Shown one piece after another: positions 1 through 6,655 of a stretch of 10,406 nt of DNA (position 1 is its first letter; the number at the start of each line of letters is the position of its first letter). The notes under the pieces are model-generated. The model saw nothing but the letters and a program-made list of their open reading frames with translations, had not been told where the DNA came from and did not search any database. The DNA is from Aliivibrio_A kagoshimensis. Lineage in GTDB: Bacteria > Pseudomonadota > Gammaproteobacteria > Enterobacterales > Vibrionaceae. Location of the stretch: the NCBI RefSeq assembly GCF_050337105.1, contig NZ_JAKJSQ010000098.1, forward strand, positions 1 through 10,406, read 5' to 3'. A program made the position numbers and the translations under genes.

Positions 1-8
1 GTTTTAGT

Positions 9-1058
9 ATGAAGTATATTATTTGGTTTTGTTTTGCATTAGTCACTTTTTTTTCAGCAGCATCAAGCTCAGAAGATCTCGAAATAACCCCTTATATCGT
101 TGAGGGGCAATATAGTTCAAATTACATTCCATGGCAGGTTCGATTACAAACCGATATCAACGGTTTGGATAGCGGTCCATATGTTTGTGGTGGTGTGGTT
201 ATTAATAAAAATTGGGTTTTAACTGCCGCACACTGTGTAGATAAGGTAGATCATAGCACCTACTTAGCGACTGAAATAAAGGTTTATGCTGGTAATTCTT
301 TTTTAACTGCAAGTACTGAATACAGTGTTATCAATGTATATAAACACCCATCTTACGACCACTCTACAGTTGAGCATGACATTGCCCTACTAGAAATCGC
401 TACGGATATCACCCAAAGCACACCAATTTCATTGCTCGAAGCAGCAGGACAGACTCGACTAGATAATGCCTTTTCGAATGTATGGATTGATGAGTTTTCG
501 ACATATAGTCAAAATAATGCAGCAAGTGTTCTTGTATCTGGTTGGGGAAGTACGCATTCAAACCTTAATAACCAATCTAATCAACTCAAACAAGCGTTGT
601 TGATTGGTGTGCCTGACAGCAATTGCGATGCTCTTTGGGGAGCAACTTCTATAAATGGTTCGGTTTCTATTTGTGCAACAAAAATCAATCCAAATAATTC
701 AACCTCGAGTTGCGGAGGAGATAGTGGCGGGCCACTTGTTTGGCAGGATCCAAATTACTCAGGAGATAGTGATGGTGGGGTTCGACTAATTGGATTAGTT
801 AGCTATGGGCGATCAGGTGGTTGCGGTCTTACTACCAGCCCTAGTGTTTACACTGAAGTTAGCAACTACCTAGCATGGATTGGCACTACGACTGCCATTT
901 CGGTTCCAACATTAAATCAAGCAAATGTTTACTCCCACTCCTACAACCCATTTGATGAGTACAGATCATCAAATAATAGTAACTCTAGCGGCGGAGGTTC
1001 TTTGGGGATCGTTAGTTTACTCCTCTTGGCAGGAGTTTACCTAAAACGCAAAAAATAA
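9..1058 (+). CDS. Secreted chymotrypsin-fold serine protease with GlyGly-CTERM tail (paralogue 1, S1 residue Ser)
   Basis: A 349-aa exported serine endopeptidase of family S1. Residues 1 to about 20 form a signal peptide. An IVEG activation site starts at Ile30, so a short propeptide must be removed. The catalytic triad is His75 (LTAAHC), Asp124 (HDIALL) and Ser239 (GDSGGP). Cys pairs 60/76, 206/222 and 235/272 match standard trypsin-fold disulfides. The residue at chymotrypsin position 189 is Ser233, not Asp, which points to chymotrypsin-like rather than Arg/Lys specificity. After the domain ends (about 291) comes an Asn/Ser-rich linker, then GGGSLG at 328-333, a short hydrophobic helix and a KRKK end. 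This is a GlyGly-CTERM sorting signal of the type cut by rhombosortase after type II secretion in Vibrio. Neither rhombosortase nor secretion genes are in the window. The ATG lies 8 bases from the window edge, so its promoter is not visible. The family call is firm; the specificity is inferred. Confidence 0.93.
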   Translation: MKYIIWFCFALVTFFSAASSSEDLEITPYIVEGQYSSNYIPWQVRLQTDINGLDSGPYVCGGVVINKNWVLTAAHCVDKVDHSTYLATEIKVYAGNSFLTASTEYSVINVYKHPSYDHSTVEHDIALLEIATDITQSTPISLLEAAGQTRLDNAFSNVWIDEFSTYSQNNAASVLVSGWGSTHSNLNNQSNQLKQALLIGVPDSNCDALWGATSINGSVSICATKINPNNSTSSCGGDSGGPLVWQDPNYSGDSDGGVRLIGLVSYGRSGGCGLTTSPSVYTEVSNYLAWIGTTTAISVPTLNQANVYSHSYNPFDEYRSSNNSNSSGGGSLGIVSLLLLAGVYLKRKK

Positions 1059-1066
1059 CCCACTTG

Positions 1067-1089
1067 GCGCTCTAATAATCTTAGAGCGC
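1067..1089 (+). terminator. Hairpin after protease paralogue 1
   Basis: A perfect 9-bp stem (GCGCTCTAA / TTAGAGCGC) with a 5-base TAATC loop begins 8 bases after the stop codon. No T-run follows, so it may be a weak or Rho-assisted terminator, or an mRNA 3'-end stabiliser. A similar hairpin follows paralogue 2, which suggests it was copied with the gene. Confidence 0.5.
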
Positions 1090-1158
1090 ACCTCGCTAAC
1101 ATCCAACGGCAACTCACAAAAGCACATTTTAAGAACTTACTTCCAATTATAATGTCAG

Positions 1159-1199
1159 TTGAATAGAGTGATTGCTTTCATAGGATAATCACATATTAT
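1159..1199 (+). promoter_or_regulatory. Possible promoter region of protease paralogue 2
   Basis: The roughly 170 bases between the upstream hairpin and the next start are AT-rich and hold several weak sigma70-like matches. TTGAAT at 1159 pairs with GATAAT at 1184 over a long 19-base spacer. TTGCTT at 1172 pairs with TATTAT at 1194 over 16 bases. A lone TATAAT at 1148 has no good -35. The region supports separate transcription of paralogue 2, but the exact promoter is uncertain. Confidence 0.25.
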
Positions 1200-1258
1200 T
1201 CATTATTGATATGAATGGTTTTACACATATCACCATTAATTGAGTAGGTTGTTGTTGT

Positions 1259-2332
1259 ATGAAGTTTATTCTTTGGTTCCTTTTCCCGTTAATTACCCTT
1301 TTTACCACTGCTTCCCATACACAAGAAGCAAAAATCACCCCCTACATCGTTGAAGGGAGTGTGAGTACTCAACATATTCCTTGGCAGGTGAGATTACGTA
1401 CTGATGTTAATGGATTATATGGTGGCCCATTCGTCTGTGGTGGGGTCATTATCAGTGACCGCTGGGTATTAACTGCAGCTCACTGTGTGGTGCAAAATGA
1501 TAAGGTCACTAGTATGTTAGCCAGTGATATCTTAGTCCGTGCTGATAGTGCTTACTTACCAACGAGCACTCCCTATAGCGTCGACTTTATAAAAGTCCAT
1601 GATGACTATAATCATGTCTCTCTGACTGACGACATTGCTCTGCTTCGCGTGTCTGGTACTTTGACTTCTTCCCCAATAGCAATAGCAAGTAGCTCCTCAA
1701 GAGACGATTTTAACACTGCGACCTCTACCGTCTGGGCGGGTGTAAATAGCAGCTACAGTCAAAGCAATCCAGCGACTGTTTTAGTCTCTGGTTGGGGGGG
1801 AACCGACCCCGATTTGCATACCCAGACCAATCAGTTAAAACAAGCACTAATGGTCGGCGTTCCTGATTCATCATGTGATGATTATTGGGGTATCACAAAC
1901 TTAAAACATATCTGTGCCTATAAGGTAGACCCAAACAGTGTCACGGACAGTTGCGGCGGTGACAGTGGTGGCCCCTTAGTTTGGAAGGACCCAACCTTCT
2001 CCGCAAACAGTGATAAAGGGATTCGTCTCATTGGCTTAGTGAGCTTTGGCACGGCAAGTTGTGGTACCACGACTTATCCTAGTGTGTATACCGAAGTAAG
2101 TAGTTACTTAGCGTGGATAGATACTGAAACCGCAACTGCAGGTAATCAACTAACATCAGCTGCCCTAACCAATCCTGCACTCTATTCCTTTGCCCACGAC
2201 CCATTTCAAGATCTCAACAACATCACGCTCACTACTGGCTCTAGCTCTAGCTCTAGCTCTAGCGGTGGTGGTTCACTAGGTTTCTTCGGCTTGCTGTTCT
2301 TATCAGGATGTTATCTAAAGCGTAGGAAATAA
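1259..2332 (+). CDS. Secreted trypsin-like serine protease with GlyGly-CTERM tail (paralogue 2, S1 residue Asp)
   Basis: A 357-aa paralogue of the preceding protease, clearly similar along its whole length. It has a signal peptide (about 1-20), the IVEG activation site at Ile30, triad His75, Asp125 and Ser236 (GDSGGP), and Cys pairs 60/76, 206/219 and 232/268. The residue equivalent to trypsin 189 is Asp230, so trypsin-like cleavage after Arg/Lys is expected, unlike the neighbour. As in the neighbour, the residue before IVEG is Tyr29, so activation would need cleavage after Tyr. A linker with eight consecutive serines (328-335) leads to GGGSLG (336-341), a short hydrophobic helix and a KRRK end, a GlyGly-CTERM rhombosortase signal. 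A GAGTAGG ribosome-binding stretch (1242-1248) lies 10 bases before the ATG. In Vibrio cholerae, VesB is a known protease of this general architecture, but orthology is not claimed here. Confidence 0.93.
   Translation: MKFILWFLFPLITLFTTASHTQEAKITPYIVEGSVSTQHIPWQVRLRTDVNGLYGGPFVCGGVIISDRWVLTAAHCVVQNDKVTSMLASDILVRADSAYLPTSTPYSVDFIKVHDDYNHVSLTDDIALLRVSGTLTSSPIAIASSSSRDDFNTATSTVWAGVNSSYSQSNPATVLVSGWGGTDPDLHTQTNQLKQALMVGVPDSSCDDYWGITNLKHICAYKVDPNSVTDSCGGDSGGPLVWKDPTFSANSDKGIRLIGLVSFGTASCGTTTYPSVYTEVSSYLAWIDTETATAGNQLTSAALTNPALYSFAHDPFQDLNNITLTTGSSSSSSSSGGGSLGFFGLLFLSGCYLKRRK
2240..2263 (+). repeat. Four perfect tandem copies of TCTAGC in the linker of protease 2
   Basis: Four exact copies of the 6-bp unit TCTAGC encode alternating TCT and AGC serine codons, residues 328-335, just before the GGG of the sorting tail. 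Copy-number change would add or remove Ser-Ser pairs without shifting the frame. Paralogue 1 has a non-repetitive Asn/Ser linker at the same place. Confidence 0.85.
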
Positions 2333-2341
2333 ATCACGCGG

Positions 2342-2362
2342 CGCTGTACACTGTGTAGAGCG
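2342..2362 (+). terminator. Hairpin after protease paralogue 2
   Basis: CGCTGTACA pairs with TGTAGAGCG around a CTG loop, with a single G-G mismatch. It begins 10 bases after the stop codon. Only a TTTT at 2372-2375 follows, so termination may be partial and the metallopeptidase 22 bases downstream may be read through. It resembles the hairpin after paralogue 1 (GCGCT left arm, AGAGCG right arm). Confidence 0.35.
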
Positions 2363-2384
2363 TCCACTCACTTTTGGTAAGATT

Positions 2385-3149
2385 ATGACCTTAAAAACCC
2401 TGCTTCTTTCTGCGTTTCTATTTATCTCATCAGGTTCACTTTATGCTAATGAAACGGTCACCATTGAGTACCTCAAACCAAATGACGCACAAGAGCAACA
2501 GTATAAAGAGATTATTGAGAACAGCCCAACCGTGGCACAGGTTCAACAGTTAATCACACAGAACTTTGCACTCTCTCGGCCTCTGTTAATCACCTTCGGT
2601 GGAGAAGAGGGTCCACTGTTTGATCCACAACTCAATCAAATCTTCGTTCCCTATCACTTTTTAACAGAGATTGAGGCACGTTTTAGTAAAGAGAAATACA
2701 GTGAGAGCGGCGTGTCTGTTGAAACCGCAGTGATGGATTCGTTGGTTCATACGCTGTTGCATGAATTTGGTCACGCCTTGATCGCGATGCACGATCTTCC
2801 GGTGTTAGGTAAAGAAGAAGACGCGGTGGATGGATTTGCCAACATCATGCTGATCGCTCACTTTAAAGAGGGGGCTGAGATGGTTATCAGTGCAGCCGAT
2901 CTCTTTGATTTTGAAAGTAGCGACAGAACTGAGCTCTCTGCTCCCGATTTTTGGGACGAACACAGCTTAGATCTTCAACGTTATTTCACCAGTATCTGCC
3001 ATGTGTACGGCAGCGACCCTGACAAATATGACGAGCTATTAAAAAGTGAAGAGATGCTAGAAGAGCGCGGAGAGTTCTGCCTTCAGGAGTATAATAATCT
3101 TGAGTTTAGCTGGTACTCTCTGTTAGAAAAGTATCAAATAACCAAGTAA
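2385..3149 (+). CDS. Exported DUF4344 putative zinc metallopeptidase
   Basis: A 254-aa protein with a signal peptide (about 1-21, cleavage near LYA-N), so probably periplasmic or secreted. Residues 126-130 are HEFGH, an HExxH zinc-binding and catalytic motif. Acidic residues follow at 144-146 in the segment VLGKEEDAVDGFA, a likely source of the third zinc ligand. A later conserved-looking block, FWDEHSLDLQRYF (189-201), and Cys205 and Cys232, a possible disulfide, fit the DUF4344 family as I know it. Substrates of this family are not established. The gene starts 52 bases after protease 2 and no clear promoter is seen in the gap, so it may be co-transcribed by read-through. The Shine-Dalgarno sequence is weak (GGTAAG, 2376-2381). 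Family assignment is good; activity is inferred from the motif. Confidence 0.82.
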   Translation: MTLKTLLLSAFLFISSGSLYANETVTIEYLKPNDAQEQQYKEIIENSPTVAQVQQLITQNFALSRPLLITFGGEEGPLFDPQLNQIFVPYHFLTEIEARFSKEKYSESGVSVETAVMDSLVHTLLHEFGHALIAMHDLPVLGKEEDAVDGFANIMLIAHFKEGAEMVISAADLFDFESSDRTELSAPDFWDEHSLDLQRYFTSICHVYGSDPDKYDELLKSEEMLEERGEFCLQEYNNLEFSWYSLLEKYQITK

Positions 3150-3159
3150 CTGAGGTGAC

Positions 3160-3183
3160 GTGCTGCTGACGTACCAGCAGCAC
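3160..3183. terminator. Hairpin between convergent metallopeptidase and ppnP
   Basis: A perfect 9-bp stem, GTGCTGCTG / CAGCAGCAC, with the loop ACGTAC, fills the 45-base gap between two convergent genes. Its position suits a bidirectional terminator. Neither side has a strong T-run. Confidence 0.55.
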
Positions 3184-3194
3184 TGATTATCTAT

Positions 3195-3512
3195 TTATGA
3201 AGCCACATACGAACAGCAGTAATCGGTAAGGGTAATCACTTCTACCTTAAATTTCGCATTAGCGGGGATTTCAAACTGCTCACCACCTTTGATATTGACC
3301 CACTCCGTTGTCTCAGGAAGCAGCACATTAAGCTCCCCCGAAAGGATCTCCATGATCTCTTTTTGAGCGGTCCCAAACTCGTAACCTCCTGCCTGCATTA
3401 TGCCTAAGGTTTTATGACTGCCATCTGAAAACTTGAGGGTTCTACTGGTCACCTTACCGTCAAAATAGACACTGGCTTGTTTGATTACCGTTACATTTTT
3501 AAACTCTGACAT
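3195..3512 (-). CDS. ppnP: Pyrimidine/purine nucleoside phosphorylase PpnP
   Basis: A small single-domain cupin-fold enzyme (formerly DUF1255/YaiE) that phosphorolyses several purine and pyrimidine nucleosides to base plus ribose 1-phosphate, in nucleoside salvage. The core SGELNVLLPETTEW (58-71 of the 105-aa form) and the preceding GIMQAGGYEFGTA match the E. coli PpnP pattern as recalled (SGALNVLLPDATDW; GVMVEGEYTFSTA). It is about 10 residues longer at the N-terminus than the 94-aa E. coli protein. Three ATG codons lie in a row at the start. GGAG (3522-3519) directly abuts the first (3518) and is 6 bases from the third (3512), so I chose the third, giving 105 aa. It is divergent from the ydcR-like regulator and convergent with the metallopeptidase. 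Cys99 and Cys100 near the C-terminus are adjacent. Confidence 0.92.
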   Translation of the reverse strand: MSEFKNVTVIKQASVYFDGKVTSRTLKFSDGSHKTLGIMQAGGYEFGTAQKEIMEILSGELNVLLPETTEWVNIKGGEQFEIPANAKFKVEVITLTDYCCSYVAS

Positions 3513-3582
3513 CATCATCTCCGTATGATTACGTTATTTGGGGTAAACATGAGAGTATCATCAAAACAAATTCGAATACTAA

Positions 3583-3603
3583 TCAATAAATAGCTCAATT
3601 AAT
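3583..3603. promoter_or_regulatory. Possible direct-repeat operator in the ppnP/ydcR divergent region
   Basis: TCAATAAAT (3583-3591) and TCAATTAAT (3595-3603) match at 8 of 9 bases with a 12-base periodicity, between the divergent genes. MocR-type regulators often bind direct repeats near their own promoter and a divergent target. The region is AT-rich, so chance is a real alternative. A palindrome ATTCGAAT lies nearby at 3570-3577. Confidence 0.2.
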
Positions 3604-3605
3604 CG

Positions 3606-3634
3606 TTTATACCCAAATCATTACAAGATACAAT
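3606..3634 (+). promoter_or_regulatory. Candidate sigma70 promoter of the ydcR-like gene
   Basis: TTTATA (3606-3611, 4/6 to TTGACA) and TACAAT (3629-3634, 5/6 to TATAAT) are separated by 17 bases. The start of transcription would fall near 3641, leaving a leader of about 24 bases before the ATG at 3665. Confidence 0.4.
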
Positions 3635-3664
3635 TTTAAAAAATAACCATAACAGTTGAGTGTA

Positions 3665-5077
3665 ATGAAACGCTACGAGCAGCTAGCCCACGATTTAAAA
3701 TTGCAGATAAAAAACAAGGTATGGAATTCTGGCGACAAGTTACCGTCAATCCGTGCCAGTTGTACCACCTCTGGGTTCAGTTTAGCAACGGTGCTTCAAG
3801 GGTATCAGCTGCTTGAGAGCCAAGGGTTGATCATCTCTAAACCTCAATCTGGCTACTACGTGGCACCACAAACCGATCGAGTACAAGAGCCGAGTGCTCC
3901 ATCACAGCAGTTAATGCAATCTGATACCGTAGATATCAATAATGTTCTGTTTGATTTACTACAAAAAACCAAGAACCCAGATATTGTTCCTTTTAGCTCT
4001 GCCTTTCCCGATCCAAAACTGTTTCCACAACAAGCTTTAGCACGCGCTTTAGCCAGTAGCATGCGTAGAATGCCTGCCTCAGGAGCGGTCTCTAACTTGC
4101 CACCAGGTAGCGAAGCATTAAGACGCTGTATTGCGCAGCGTTATGCTTTAGATGGGATCAACGTCAGCCCCGATGATATTGTGATCACCTCTGGCGCGCT
4201 TGAATCACTCAACTTAAGTTTACAGGCCGTCACGCAACCCGGCGATTTAGTCGCCATTGAATCACCAACATTTTATGGCGCACTGCAGGCTATTGAACGG
4301 TTGAAATTGAAAGCCATTGAAATACCGACTCACCCTAAAAAAGGAGTGGATTTAGAGGTATTAAAAACAGCCTGCGAGCAGCAGCCTATTAAAGCCTGTT
4401 GGTTAATGACTAACTTTCAAAACCCACTCGGATTTGTAATGGGTGATGAAAAGAAAAAAGCCCTTGCTGATCTTCTTGAAAAACACCACATTCCTTTGAT
4501 TGAGGACGATGTTTACGCAGAACTCTATTTCACCAAAAGCAAACCCTTGCCTGCTAAATACCATGATAAGAGCGGCAATATTCTTCACTGCTCCTCTTTT
4601 TCAAAATGCTTATCCCCTGGCTATCGTGTCGGCTGGGTGGTTGCCGGACCTTACGCAGAAAAAATTCAACGGTTACAGTTAATGTCAACGCTCTCTGCTA
4701 GCGTTCCCACTCAACTTGGACTCGCCACCTATTTGCAACAAGGTGGATATGATAGCCACTTGAGAAAACTACGACGCACCCTAGAGCAGAGAAAAAGCCA
4801 GATGCTACAAGCAGTCATTCAATACTTCCCGACTAATACTCGTATTAGTCAACCTGACGGGGGCTACTTTTTATGGATAGAGTTACCAGAGCAGGTGAAT
4901 AGTGAACAACTCTATCAACAAGCCCTAACACAAAACATTGGCATCGCACCGGGTATGTTATTTACCACCCAAGATCACTGCAATCACCATATTCGCCTCA
5001 ATTTCTCTCCCCCTTGGACAGAGAGCACTGAACTGGCCATAAAAACCCTAGGGAAACTGATAAAATCCACCACTTAA
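3665..5077 (+). CDS. ydcR: MocR-family regulator: GntR helix-turn-helix fused to a PLP aminotransferase domain (YdcR-like)
   Basis: A 470-aa cytoplasmic regulator. Residues 1-68 form a GntR-type winged helix (GDKLPSIR, LATVLQGYQLLESQG, SKPQSGYYVAP). Residues about 105-468 form a fold-type I aminotransferase domain. Visible PLP-site residues are Lys314 in SSFSK (Schiff base), Asp281 and Tyr284 in EDDVYAEL, Asn253 in NPLG and Arg444 in HHIRLNFS (carboxylate binding). It closely follows E. coli YdcR (about 468 aa), notably in FSSAFPDPKLFP-like and LIEDDVY segments, as recalled. YdcR's ligand and targets are not known to me. The ATG at 3665 is preceded by a weak GAG; a TTG at 3656 would add three residues but has no ribosome-binding site. 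It is divergent from ppnP, so control of nucleoside metabolism is possible but only inferred from position. Confidence 0.9.
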   Translation: MKRYEQLAHDLKLQIKNKVWNSGDKLPSIRASCTTSGFSLATVLQGYQLLESQGLIISKPQSGYYVAPQTDRVQEPSAPSQQLMQSDTVDINNVLFDLLQKTKNPDIVPFSSAFPDPKLFPQQALARALASSMRRMPASGAVSNLPPGSEALRRCIAQRYALDGINVSPDDIVITSGALESLNLSLQAVTQPGDLVAIESPTFYGALQAIERLKLKAIEIPTHPKKGVDLEVLKTACEQQPIKACWLMTNFQNPLGFVMGDEKKKALADLLEKHHIPLIEDDVYAELYFTKSKPLPAKYHDKSGNILHCSSFSKCLSPGYRVGWVVAGPYAEKIQRLQLMSTLSASVPTQLGLATYLQQGGYDSHLRKLRRTLEQRKSQMLQAVIQYFPTNTRISQPDGGYFLWIELPEQVNSEQLYQQALTQNIGIAPGMLFTTQDHCNHHIRLNFSPPWTESTELAIKTLGKLIKSTT

Positions 5078-5086
5078 TGGGTAGCA

Positions 5087-5185
5087 ATGAAAAACTGTTC
5101 GGCATTTTTAATTTTTTGTACAACTGTTCTACTCTTTTTCAATGGATCTGTTCTATCGCTTTATTCAGCCCTTATGCTCCAATAG
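5087..5185 (+). CDS. Possible 32-aa hydrophobic small protein upstream of ccoG
   Basis: ATG at 5087 opens a 32-codon frame ending in TAG at 5183-5185. The product begins MKNCSAFLIFCTTVLLFF, a positively charged start followed by a strongly hydrophobic stretch of about 20 residues, like a single membrane helix or an unprocessed signal peptide. A GGGTA stretch (5079-5083) sits 3 bases before the ATG, which is close for a ribosome-binding site. The gap to ccoG is 36 bases. I recognise no family, and the frame could be open by chance in T-rich DNA. Confidence 0.27.
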   Translation: MKNCSAFLIFCTTVLLFFNGSVLSLYSALMLQ

Positions 5186-5219
5186 CCCTATTGAAGTGAT
5201 AGTTGCTAAACAGGAACAG
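5095..5219. repeat. Repeated CTGTTC hexamer upstream of ccoG
   Basis: CTGTTC occurs at 5095-5100, 5124-5129 and 5148-5153 on the plus strand and inverted (GAACAG) at 5214-5219. The middle two share CTGTTCTA. Four occurrences in about 125 bases are more than expected for a 6-mer. They could be operator half-sites for ccoG control. Two lie in the same reading frame of the possible small ORF, so coding bias is an alternative. Confidence 0.3.
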
Positions 5220-5221
5220 TG

Positions 5222-6643
5222 ATGAGCGGTAACCGCATAGAGATTAAAGATGTTACTCCCGTACAATTTAATCCCAAAACGCATAAAAACAACAGTGACC
5301 GATTTAATCCCAATAACGGGATATACGTCAGAAAGAGCCAAGGAAAATTCCAAGCACTCAGACGCAATGGCGCATGGTTTCTGTTGTTGTTATTCGGGTT
5401 AACTCCTTGGCTTTCCTATGACAACCACCAAGCGATTCTGCTCGACTTTTGGAACCAGAAATTTTTCTTTTTTGGCACCACCTTGTTTCCACAAGATTTC
5501 ACCCTGTTAGCCGTTCTGTTTGTCATCGCCGCGTTTGGTCTATTTTTTATCACGACTTTCCTGGGGAGAGTCTGGTGTGGTTTCTTATGCCCTCAAACGG
5601 TATGGACCTTTATGTTCATCTGGTTTGAAGAGAAACTAGAAGGGAGCGCTAATAAGCGAAGAAAACAGGACCAACGTCCCATGACTCCCTCTCTAATGAT
5701 TCGCAAGGCGGCAAAGCATCTCGCGTGGATAACATTATCACTGTTAACAGGGCTCACATTCACTGGCTATTTTTTCCCAATCAAAGAGCTTTTCATCGAT
5801 TTTGCCACAATTGAAGCCTCTTTCTGGGCAAGTTTTTGGATTCTATTTTTTGCATTTTGTACTTACATTAACGCTGGCTGGATGCGCTCCATTGTCTGTA
5901 TTCATATGTGTCCTTATGCCCGATTTCAGTCAGCGATGTTTGATAAAGATACCTACATCGTAGGCTATGATAACGCACGGGGTGATCTGCGAGGCCCTAG
6001 ACCTAAAAAAGCCAATCTCGCGACATTAGGCTTGGGGGATTGCATCGACTGTAACCTATGTGTTGAAGTCTGCCCAACAGGGATCGATATTCGCGATGGG
6101 TTACAATATGAGTGCATCAATTGTGGTGCTTGTATCGACGCTTGTGACAACACCATGGAAAAAATGGGTTACCAAAAAGGCTTGATTAAATACACGACAG
6201 AACATCAACAACAGGGTCATAAAAGCTCTATTTTCAGACCTAAACTGGTTGGCTATGCTGCGATGTTACTGCTTATGATAGGCTTATTCATATCGCAAAT
6301 AATGACAATCTCGCCAATGAGGTTAGATGTACTGCGCGATCGGACCCAGCTCTTTAAGATCAACAGCCAAGGGCAAATAGAAAATACCTATACCTTAAAA
6401 GTATTCAACAAAACTCAACAGCCTCAAACTTATCAATTGTCGGTAACAGGCTTGCCAAATAGTCGCTGGTACGGACCTCAAAGCGTAGTGGTTCAACCAG
6501 GAGAAGTGTTAAGTGTTCCGGTCAGTCTCGGAATACACTTTAAAGCGATGAAAAAACCCGTCTCTACAATCCAATTTGGAATGCAAGACACTGACCATAC
6601 AAGCATACAATCGGAAAGCCGATTCTTAAATATCATTAAATAG
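5222..6643 (+). CDS. ccoG: Cytochrome c oxidase accessory protein CcoG (FixG/RdxA family)
   Basis: A 473-aa membrane iron-sulfur protein that helps assemble cbb3-type cytochrome oxidase, with a proposed role in reducing copper for its delivery. Visible in order: membrane helices near 52-65 and 93-113, WCGFLCPQTVW (118-128), helices near 165-185 and 200-216, CIHMCPYARF (226-235), then two ferredoxin clusters, C274xxC277xxC280xxxC284P and C298xxC301xxC304xxxC308D. A final helix (about 342-362) precedes a beta-rich C-terminal FixG domain (about 365-473). Length and motifs are normal for the family. I chose ATG 5222 because AGGA at 5212-5215 sits 6 bases upstream; a GTG at 5219 would add one residue with poorer spacing. 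No ccoNOPQ, ccoIS or ccoH gene lies beside it here. I saw no FNR-type palindrome upstream. Confidence 0.95.
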   Translation: MSGNRIEIKDVTPVQFNPKTHKNNSDRFNPNNGIYVRKSQGKFQALRRNGAWFLLLLFGLTPWLSYDNHQAILLDFWNQKFFFFGTTLFPQDFTLLAVLFVIAAFGLFFITTFLGRVWCGFLCPQTVWTFMFIWFEEKLEGSANKRRKQDQRPMTPSLMIRKAAKHLAWITLSLLTGLTFTGYFFPIKELFIDFATIEASFWASFWILFFAFCTYINAGWMRSIVCIHMCPYARFQSAMFDKDTYIVGYDNARGDLRGPRPKKANLATLGLGDCIDCNLCVEVCPTGIDIRDGLQYECINCGACIDACDNTMEKMGYQKGLIKYTTEHQQQGHKSSIFRPKLVGYAAMLLLMIGLFISQIMTISPMRLDVLRDRTQLFKINSQGQIENTYTLKVFNKTQQPQTYQLSVTGLPNSRWYGPQSVVVQPGEVLSVPVSLGIHFKAMKKPVSTIQFGMQDTDHTSIQSESRFLNIIK

Positions 6644-6655
6644 GGAATGCATATA

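Noticed and set aside
1208..1237. Inverted repeats GATAT/ATATC and AATGGT/ACCATT upstream of protease 2
   Set aside because: The arms are short, AT-rich and interleaved rather than nested, so they do not form one clear hairpin or operator.
2240..2263. Phase-variable on/off switching by the TCTAGC repeat
   Set aside because: The 6-bp unit keeps the reading frame, so copy changes alter linker length only and cannot switch the gene off.
3656..3658. TTG as start of the ydcR-like gene
   Set aside because: The ATG at 3665 begins where the YdcR-type N-terminus (MKRYEQLA) would be expected, and the TTG has no Shine-Dalgarno.
3856..4588. Two minus-strand frames inside the ydcR-like gene
   Set aside because: Both are antisense shadows of a conserved aminotransferase-domain gene with no independent support.
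5078..5221. FNR box controlling ccoG
   Set aside because: I found no TTGAT-N4-ATCAA-like palindrome by eye in this gap.
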